From: Pirellulales bacterium
Lineage (GTDB): Bacteria; Planctomycetota; Planctomycetia; Pirellulales; Thermoguttaceae
DNA: 6,892 nucleotides
Direction: 5' to 3'
NCBI GenBank assembly: GCA_030642635.1
Contig: DAOWNK010000174.1
Location: forward strand, 1 to 6,892
Shown here: one piece after another, positions 1-4,901 of the stretch
Layout: the number at the start of each line of letters is the position of its first letter
How positions within the stretch are numbered: position 1 is the first letter of the stretch
Made by a program: the position numbers and the translations under genes
The notes under the pieces: generated by a model
What the model was told of the DNA's origin: nothing
What the model saw: only the letters and a program-made list of their open reading frames with translations
Database searches by the model: none

Positions 1-1
1 A

Positions 2-112
2 GCCCTGCGCCAGCAGATTCTCCGAAACGAATTATCGACGATTACCCACATATGGTTGCTCCCACGAAAAATCATCGGCCTGGCCAAAAGCCTCATGGCG
101 TTGGCCACGTAG
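2..112 (+). CDS. Possible 3' end of an unidentified protein gene (partial)
   Basis: Reading from base 2 gives 36 codons open from the window edge to a TAG stop at 110-112. The peptide begins ALRQQILRNELS and ends IIGLAKSLMALAT, an amphipathic, composition-wise believable C-terminus with GC-ending codons such as CTG, CGC and CAG. I do not recognise the family. The other two plus frames are also open here, so openness is weak evidence. The frame starting at base 1 runs to 276 but reads through the repeat at 232-252 and into the antisense of the PpiC gene, which makes it less credible. If real, this gene converges on the PpiC gene with about 144 bases between the two stops. The rest of that gap (113-231) shows no gene or convincing terminator. 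Confidence 0.3.
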   Translation, partial: ALRQQILRNELSTITHIWLLPRKIIGLAKSLMALAT

Positions 113-231
113 CAAAGTTCATTTCTCAGAAAGTGCAGTTTTTGAGTATAACGCCATTAATCATAACCTATGGAATGTATCCCATGCAGACACGACTTGC
201 AAGCCCGCCTCTTGGGAAACTACGTCGGTGG

Positions 232-252
232 GGCTGCGAAGCCGCAAGCGGC
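232..252. repeat. Intergenic palindromic repeat, copy downstream of PpiC gene
   Basis: This 21-base segment matches 1370-1390 in the same orientation with one mismatch (G at 238 against T at 1376). Its core GCCGCAAGCGGC (241-252) is a self-complementary stem with an AA centre. It ends four bases beyond the PpiC stop codon (257-259, read on the minus strand), so it would lie in the 3' untranslated region of that transcript. It has no T run after it on the minus strand, so it is not a standard intrinsic terminator. Confidence 0.6.
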
Positions 253-256
253 GACG

Positions 257-1324
257 TTATTGGGCGTCGAAGATAGTCCAGACCGGAATCTTGTCCTTCA
301 GGCGCTGCACGTACGCCTCCAGTTCCGCTTGGGTCCGCTGTTTGCGGATTTTCTCGCGGATATCGACCTGGGCTTCGGTAAACGGCGTGCAACCGGCCTG
401 CTCGCGCTCGGTTACACGGACGATGTGAAAACCGTCCTTGTCACGGATAATCGGGCTGAGTTTTCCAAGCGGCAGCCCGAACAGCGCACGGTCCAACTCC
501 TCGCAGACCAGATTCCCCTTGGTGGTCCAGTCGCGTCGTCCGCCGTCCTCGGCAGTCGGTCCGTCGGAGTATCGCCGGGCGGCCTCGGCAAACGATACGC
601 CTTCGAGTATCTGGTTTCCCAGCCGTGCGATCTCGGCATGGGCGGCCGTGTTGGTCGGGTGCTCAGAGTACCGGACCGTCAACTGCTCCCAGCGTGCCCG
701 GGCCGGTTTCTCGAACTCTTCGCGATGCTCGCGGTAGTAAGCCATCGTCCGGTCGTAAGTGATCTCTTCGTCGAATTTGGCCTGTTGGCGTATCCATTGC
801 TGTGCGAGTATTCGCTGCATGAACGCCCGTTTCTGCCGCTTGATGGAACTGCCCATCTTGCGAAGCTTCTCTTCGAGTTCACGCCGCGAGCCGGACTCGG
901 ATCGCTCCATGAGCCGCTTGATTTCTACTTTCTCGAACTGTTTGCCTAGGCTCTCTTCGATTCGAGGGAAATTTTCCTCTGGAATCGTACGCTTGGCGTC
1001 GTAGTAGACCAGTTTCGTTTCGACGTGTTGCGGCAACCGTTGCTTGAGCAGATTCTTGATTTGCGCATCGAGTTGCTCATCGGATATTTTGCCCTTGTTG
1101 GCCTGGCGAATCTCATTGATGCCGGGAATTACATCGCCGTAAAGGATTACCTCGGAGCCGACCCGGGCGACGATCTGTGCTCCGGCGCACGGCTCGATTT
1201 TCGCCCCCGGCCACGTCTTGCCGCGCGATGCGATCATCGGTTGCTGCGGCTGGGCAGCCGCCTGCGACAATATGGATGCCAATACAATGGCCGACAGTAT
1301 AATCCGGTGATTTGGATGTTGCAT
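257..1324 (-). CDS. Exported PpiC/SurA-type peptidyl-prolyl cis-trans isomerase
   Basis: This 355-residue protein is predicted to act outside the cytoplasm as a folding chaperone and prolyl isomerase. Residues 1-24 form a Sec signal peptide: a short basic start, a hydrophobic core (IILSAIVLASIL), and a likely cleavage after SQAAA. Residues 49-70 (AQIVARVGSEVILYGDV) resemble the SurA N-terminal strand region, followed by a charged helical segment at about 80-205. A single parvulin domain spans about 206-306, with SDGPTAEDGG at 253-262, LFGLPLGKLS at 281-290 and GFHIVRV at 298-304. A charged C-terminal helix follows. E. coli SurA has two parvulin domains; this protein has one.

The start at 1324 was chosen because it gives a clean signal peptide. 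The in-frame ATG at 1480 would add 52 residues, overlap mfd and bury the signal sequence. No Shine-Dalgarno sequence precedes 1324. It lies downstream of mfd on the same strand with a 94-base gap. Family assignment is firm; equivalence to SurA itself is not shown. Confidence 0.93.
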   Translation of the reverse strand: MQHPNHRIILSAIVLASILSQAAAQPQQPMIASRGKTWPGAKIEPCAGAQIVARVGSEVILYGDVIPGINEIRQANKGKISDEQLDAQIKNLLKQRLPQHVETKLVYYDAKRTIPEENFPRIEESLGKQFEKVEIKRLMERSESGSRRELEEKLRKMGSSIKRQKRAFMQRILAQQWIRQQAKFDEEITYDRTMAYYREHREEFEKPARARWEQLTVRYSEHPTNTAAHAEIARLGNQILEGVSFAEAARRYSDGPTAEDGGRRDWTTKGNLVCEELDRALFGLPLGKLSPIIRDKDGFHIVRVTEREQAGCTPFTEAQVDIREKIRKQRTQAELEAYVQRLKDKIPVWTIFDAQ

Positions 1325-1335
1325 AGCTTGAAAAA

Positions 1336-1390
1336 GCCGCTTGCGGCTTAGCAATATACTTACGCCGGCGGCTGCTAAGCCGCAAGCGGC
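1336..1390. repeat. Perfect 18-bp inverted repeat with T run: possible terminator or leader hairpin
   Basis: The left arm is 1336-1353 and the right arm 1373-1390; they are exact reverse complements around a 19-base loop. Each arm also contains the smaller palindrome GCCGC-TT-GCGGC, so each can fold alone. Read on the minus strand, the structure follows the mfd stop by 28 bases and is directly followed by five T residues (1335-1331), the layout of an intrinsic terminator. The PpiC ATG then comes six bases after the T run, so the same hairpin would also sit in the PpiC leader. The related copy at 232-252 suggests a dispersed repeat that may have been recruited here. Confidence 0.75.
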
Positions 1391-1403
1391 CGACTTTTGC
1401 AGG

Positions 1404-1433
1404 AGTATACCGGCAAACTCACTCCCGCTGCAA
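1404..1433 (-). promoter_or_regulatory. Weak candidate promoter for the PpiC gene
   Basis: On the minus strand there is TATACT at 1409-1404 (five of six matches to the -10 consensus). TTGCAG lies at 1433-1428 (three of six to the -35 consensus) with an 18-base spacer. It overlaps the last codons of mfd. Transcription would begin near 1397, so the 18-bp inverted repeat would lie wholly within the PpiC leader. The consensus used is the E. coli sigma-70 one, and a single chance -10 match is common, so this is only a candidate. Confidence 0.22.
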
Positions 1434-4400
1434 CAGCGATTTGATCTCGCCGAGCAACTCGTCCGGCTTCGTAACTTCAATGCCTATAGGCAGATAGGCA
1501 CTTTTGCCATCGACCACCCTCAGCCGGCCGGCGGAGGCGGAGGCCAGCCGGCGGATTTCCTGCGAACAGGTGTAACCGAATACCACGTAGCCGTCTTCCC
1601 GGTGGATCGCGTCGATCTGCCACCGGTGGGCGGCGATCCGCAACTCGGCCAGAGAAATCAACCGCTCGACCAGCGGTGGCGGCGGCCCGAACCGGTCGGA
1701 CAGTTCCGCACAGAAATCATCCAACTCCTTGCGGTCCGACACCCTGGCCAGCCGCCGGTACAGGTCGATCTTCATACGCATGTCGCCGACGTAGGAGCGT
1801 GGTATGTACGACTCGACCGGCAGGTCCACGTCCACGTCGATCGACTCCCTGGGCGGCAGCCGCTTCAACCGGCGCGTGGCCTGTTCCAACAGCGAGCAGT
1901 AAAGCTCGTAGCCGACCGTGGCGATGTGTCCGCTTTGCTCGGTGCCCAGGATGTTGCCCGCCCCGCGTATCTCCAGGTCGCGCATGGCGATGGCGAACCC
2001 TGCGCCCATGTCGCTGAACTCCTCGATTGCACGGAGCCGCCTGGCGGCGGTCGGCGATAGGCTTTTGTTCGGGTCGATCAGGAGATAGCAGTATGCGCGG
2101 TGTTTGTACCGACCGACCCTGCCGCGAAGCTGGTGCAGGTCGGCCAGGCCGTATCTGTCAGCATCGTCGATGAAGATCGTGTTTGCGTTGGGGATATCCA
2201 AGCCGCTCTCGACGATCGTGGTGGCAAGCAGCAGATCGTGTCGCCCGGCGACGAAATCGACCATGACCTGTTCAAGCTGCGCCTCGGGCATCTGTCCGTG
2301 CGCCACGGCCAGGTTGGCCTCTGGCACGATTTGCCGCAACCGGGCGGCAAGGTTTTCGATATCCTGCACGCGATTGTGGACAAAGAATATCTGCCCGTCG
2401 CGACCCAACTCTCGCATTACCGCGTGGCGGATCAACTCGGGGTTGAATCGGGTTACGCGAGTCTCGACGGCCAGCCGGTCCTCCGGCGGTGTCTCAAGGT
2501 TCGATATGTCGCGCAGCCCCAGCAACCCCATGTGCAATGTCCGCGGAATGGGAGTGGCCGTCATCGTCAGCACGTCGACACGCCGTCGCAGCGCTTTCAG
2601 CCGTTCCTTGATCTCCACGCCGAACCGCTGCTCCTCGTCGATCACTACCAGCCCCAAGTTGTGGAAGCGCACGTCCTGCTGGACCAACCGATGCGTACCG
2701 ACGACGATGTCGACTGAACCGTCGGCCAATCGCTCGATGGTTCGACGTTGTTGCTTACGAGTGGAGAACCGCGACAGCGAGGCGATCTCGAACGGGAACT
2801 CGGCTATCCGCTCGGTAAACGTGCGATGATGTTGCTCGGCCAGGATGGTGGTCGGCACCAGCACGGCCACCTGATATCCGGCATCGACCGCCCCGAACGC
2901 CGCACGCATTGCCAGTTCGGTCTTGCCGTAGCCCACGTCGCCGCACAGCAGGCGGTCCATCGGTCGTGGCCGGATCATGTCATCGCGGATCGCCTCGACG
3001 GCGGTAAGCTGGTCGTCGGTTTCGTTGTAAGGGAACGAGGCGTCGAACTCGCGCTGCCACTGCGTATCCAGCGAGAAGCCGATCCCGGGGCGCGACGCCC
3101 GGGCCGCCTGCAATTCGAGCATATCGGCCGCCATGTCGTCGACCGCCTCGCGGACACGGTCCTTCTGACGACCCCAGGTGCGGCCGCCGAGCCGGGCCAA
3201 CCTCACGCGGCCTTTCGTCGGCCCTACGTACTTCTGCACCAGGCCGATCTTAGAACTGGGCACGTACAGCTTCGTCCGGCCGTGGAACTCCAGGACCAGG
3301 TGCTCCTCGACCTGGGCGTCCTTTTCCAGCAATTTCAGCCCACGGTATCGGGCGATGCCGTGGGCAAGGTGGACCACCAGATCGCCCTCGCGCAGCTCGA
3401 CGAAGCTGTCTATCACCCTGCCAAGCCGACGACGCGCCGTGCGCCGCAAATCGGATCGGTGAAACAACTCGCCGCTGCTTAAAAGCACGATCCACTCCGA
3501 GACTATGCGGAACCCGGCGTGCAACGAGCCGATCGGGAAATGCAGTTTTTCGTTCCGGGCAAGTTGCGTCGTGTCGAAAATCTCGCTCAGACGTTGCACC
3601 TCGGCCTCGGTCTGGCAGACCACAAACACCTCTTGGCCCGCGCCGACCTCGTCCAACTCTTGACGGACGCGATCGATGTCGCCGCTGAGCCGTTCGACCG
3701 ACTCGATCTTCAGCCGGCACGTGGTCTCGAACGAGCCGGCGGCTACGGCCGATGCGGTCACCGACGGGAACCGCAGCACACGACGCATGACCTCCGAGAC
3801 GCCGTGAAAATCCCCCGACAGTTCAGCAGTAGGCTCGGTGCGTTCTAAATACTGCTGTCCTTGTTGTTTTATTTCGCCAGGCTCCAGCAGCAGGAACCAA
3901 CTCCCCGTCGGCAGGAAGTCGGCCAGATGGGCACGGTCGCGGAAATTCGGCTCAAGGATCGTTACCTCCGCCGAATCCGTGGTGGACAAGCTTCGCTGGC
4001 ACGATACATCGAAGCGGCGAATCGACTCGATCCGGTCGCCGAACAATTCTACCCGGACCGGGTCAAGCCAGTCGGGTGAAAAGATGTCGACAATCCCACC
4101 GCGAACGGAAAACTCGCCGGGCAACTCGACCGCCGTGGTGTTGTGAAACCCGTTGCCGACAAGCCACTCGGAAAGCTCTTCTATTGATGTTTCGCCGCCG
4201 ATTTTTAACAATCGGGTCTGACGCCGCAGCGACTCCGGCTCCGGCGCCGGTTGCAAAAGGCCCTGGATGCTGGTGGCTATCAGCTTGGGTGGATCGCCGC
4301 TTTGGAGCAACTTCAGCAGTCGAATGCGCTGACCGAACACCTCGTCGTGGATTACACGTTCGTCCGGCAACGACTCCCACGCCGGGAACCGCTCGACGGC

Positions 4401-4664
4401 CGCCCGGCTAAACAGCGCCAAGTCGTCAATCAACTCGTCCACTTGATCGACCGTCGGACAGACCACAATCAGTGTGGCCGGGGCGTGCACGGCCAGTACG
4501 GCGGCGGCCAGCGCGCACGAAGACCCCCAGACCCCGTCCAATGTCGCCGCATGGCCCAACTTCAACTCCTCGACGACCTCGGAGAAGCCTTCCTGCCTAT
4601 CAACCCACCCAACCAGCTCAAACAATCGGTCGGACGGCATAGTGGCCGCAACGGTGCTTGTCAT
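1419..4664 (-). CDS. mfd: Transcription-repair coupling factor Mfd
   Basis: Mfd (1081 residues) is a cytoplasmic ATP-driven DNA translocase that pushes or removes RNA polymerase stalled at lesions and recruits UvrA for excision repair. The N-terminal UvrB-like part covers about 10-340. Its old nucleotide site is degenerate (GVWGSSC, 44-50, no GKT), as expected for Mfd, and PGEFSVRGGIVDIF at 182-195 is the UvrB-homology block. The RNA-polymerase-interaction domain (CarD-like) is at about 425-480, with GDLVVHLAHGIARYRG and KLYVPSSKI.

The RecG-like motor follows: Walker A GDVGYGKT 575-582, VLVPTTILAEQH 601-612, motif II DEEQRFG 676-682, TATPIPRT 702-709, TTIVESGLDIPNANT 815-829 and QLRGRVGR 845-852. 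The C-terminal TRCF domain is at about 950-1060. It is slightly shorter than E. coli Mfd (1148). All motor motifs are intact, and DEEQ in place of DEEH is a known variant.

The start at 4664 has GGAG only one base from ATG, which is too close to be ideal; the ATG nine codons in (4640) is an alternative. Confidence 0.97.
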   Translation of the reverse strand: MTSTVAATMPSDRLFELVGWVDRQEGFSEVVEELKLGHAATLDGVWGSSCALAAAVLAVHAPATLIVVCPTVDQVDELIDDLALFSRAAVERFPAWESLPDERVIHDEVFGQRIRLLKLLQSGDPPKLIATSIQGLLQPAPEPESLRRQTRLLKIGGETSIEELSEWLVGNGFHNTTAVELPGEFSVRGGIVDIFSPDWLDPVRVELFGDRIESIRRFDVSCQRSLSTTDSAEVTILEPNFRDRAHLADFLPTGSWFLLLEPGEIKQQGQQYLERTEPTAELSGDFHGVSEVMRRVLRFPSVTASAVAAGSFETTCRLKIESVERLSGDIDRVRQELDEVGAGQEVFVVCQTEAEVQRLSEIFDTTQLARNEKLHFPIGSLHAGFRIVSEWIVLLSSGELFHRSDLRRTARRRLGRVIDSFVELREGDLVVHLAHGIARYRGLKLLEKDAQVEEHLVLEFHGRTKLYVPSSKIGLVQKYVGPTKGRVRLARLGGRTWGRQKDRVREAVDDMAADMLELQAARASRPGIGFSLDTQWQREFDASFPYNETDDQLTAVEAIRDDMIRPRPMDRLLCGDVGYGKTELAMRAAFGAVDAGYQVAVLVPTTILAEQHHRTFTERIAEFPFEIASLSRFSTRKQQRRTIERLADGSVDIVVGTHRLVQQDVRFHNLGLVVIDEEQRFGVEIKERLKALRRRVDVLTMTATPIPRTLHMGLLGLRDISNLETPPEDRLAVETRVTRFNPELIRHAVMRELGRDGQIFFVHNRVQDIENLAARLRQIVPEANLAVAHGQMPEAQLEQVMVDFVAGRHDLLLATTIVESGLDIPNANTIFIDDADRYGLADLHQLRGRVGRYKHRAYCYLLIDPNKSLSPTAARRLRAIEEFSDMGAGFAIAMRDLEIRGAGNILGTEQSGHIATVGYELYCSLLEQATRRLKRLPPRESIDVDVDLPVESYIPRSYVGDMRMKIDLYRRLARVSDRKELDDFCAELSDRFGPPPPLVERLISLAELRIAAHRWQIDAIHREDGYVVFGYTCSQEIRRLASASAGRLRVVDGKSAYLPIGIEVTKPDELLGEIKSLLQRE

Positions 4665-4690
4665 TCTCCGGGTATATTGGTGGCGTTCGA

Positions 4691-4707
4691 GCCGCCGGTA
4701 CGGCGGC
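4691..4707. repeat. Short GC-rich hairpin in the mfd leader region
   Basis: GCCGCCG at 4691-4697 and CGGCGGC at 4701-4707 form a 7-bp perfect stem with a GTA loop. It lies 27 bases upstream of the mfd start codon, inside the leader expected from the candidate promoter at 4727-4755. There is no T run on either side, so termination is unlikely. It may be another small intergenic palindrome or a leader structure. Confidence 0.5.
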
Positions 4708-4726
4708 CAAATGCAATTCTGGAGTC

Positions 4727-4755
4727 AGAATACCGCGCGGCGAGTTTGCTGGCAA
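4727..4755 (-). promoter_or_regulatory. mfd: Candidate sigma-70-type promoter for mfd
   Basis: On the minus strand TTGCCA at 4755-4750 matches the -35 consensus at five of six positions. TATTCT at 4732-4727 matches the -10 consensus at four of six, with the optimal 17-base spacer. Transcription would start near 4720, leaving a leader of about 55 bases that includes the hairpin at 4691-4707. The -35 box lies within a few bases of the left REP unit. This was found by eye against the E. coli consensus. Confidence 0.35.
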
Positions 4756-4758
4756 CCG

Positions 4759-4831
4759 CTCTGTTTGTAGTGACCCGATTCATCGGGTCTACTCGTGAAA
4801 GACCGCATGAATGCGGTCACTACGAACACAG
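4759..4831. repeat. REP doublet (BIME-like): two inverted palindromic units with GTAG feet
   Basis: Two 31-base units lie head to head: unit A at 4759-4789 (minus sense) and unit B at 4801-4831 (plus sense), separated by 11 bases. In the same sense both read GACC, two bases, ATGAAT, two bases, GGTCACTAC, then R-AACA-S-AG. The two variable dinucleotides are CG/CG in A and GC/GC in B, so the 8-bp stem is kept in both: 4772-4779 pairs with 4782-4789, and 4801-4808 pairs with 4811-4818.

A GTAG tetranucleotide sits one base from the foot of each hairpin, at 4767-4770 on the plus strand and 4823-4820 on the minus strand. The GTAG foot, the imperfect palindrome and the inverted pairing in an intergenic region are the hallmarks of REP/BIME elements, which are mobilised by RAYT (TnpA-REP) tyrosine transposases encoded elsewhere. 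The whole region can also fold as one long stem through the outer GTAGTGACC/GGTCACTAC arms. Confidence 0.75.
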
Positions 4832-4870
4832 TGTACGGATTAGGCGAATGTTCACCCCCCCTTATCTAGT

Positions 4871-4899
4871 TTGTCACCAGGGTCTACGATCCTTATGCT
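4871..4899 (+). promoter_or_regulatory. Candidate promoter for the UvrD/Rep helicase gene
   Basis: TTGTCA at 4871-4876 matches the -35 consensus at five of six positions. TATGCT at 4894-4899 matches the -10 consensus at four of six, with a 17-base spacer. The ATG at 4902 starts only three bases after the -10 box. If used, this promoter would therefore give a leaderless message, or one starting a few bases inside the gene. That closeness counts against either the promoter or the start. Confidence 0.22.
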
Positions 4900-4901
4900 C
4901 A

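Noticed and set aside
52..276. Plus-strand open frame of 74 codons at the left end
   Set aside because: It runs through the palindromic repeat and into the antisense of the PpiC gene, has no ribosome binding site, and encodes nothing recognisable.
676..682. DEEQ in place of DEEH in Mfd motif II (residue positions, not bases)
   Set aside because: DEEQ is, to my knowledge, a common natural variant in bacterial Mfd proteins and does not indicate loss of activity.
170..949. Long plus-strand open frame (259 codons) opposite the PpiC gene
   Set aside because: It is antisense to a gene with clear signal peptide and parvulin motifs. Its translation shows no recognisable domain and matches the antisense-frame openness usual in GC-rich DNA.
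1325..1480. Longer PpiC start at 1480 adding 52 residues
   Set aside because: It would overlap mfd, translate the inverted repeat and bury the signal peptide.
1341..3482. Several plus-strand open frames of 200-245 codons opposite mfd
   Set aside because: mfd is intact and fully motif-supported on the other strand. These frames are rich in R, H, P, Q and S, show no domains and overlap one another.
4759..4831. Reading the palindromes as a CRISPR fragment or a transfer RNA
   Set aside because: There are only two units, in inverted orientation with an 11-base gap, and there are no tRNA arms or direct-repeat spacing.
4846..4876. Possible LexA/SOS operator near GAATGTTC upstream of the helicase
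   Set aside because: The half-sites and spacing fit neither the GAAC-N4-GTTC nor the GTTC-N7-GTTC pattern, and the lineage's LexA motif is unknown.
4251..4901. Upstream extension of the helicase frame by 217 codons
   Set aside because: The extension is antisense to the start of mfd and passes through the REP doublet. The family's Q motif begins three residues after the ATG at 4902.
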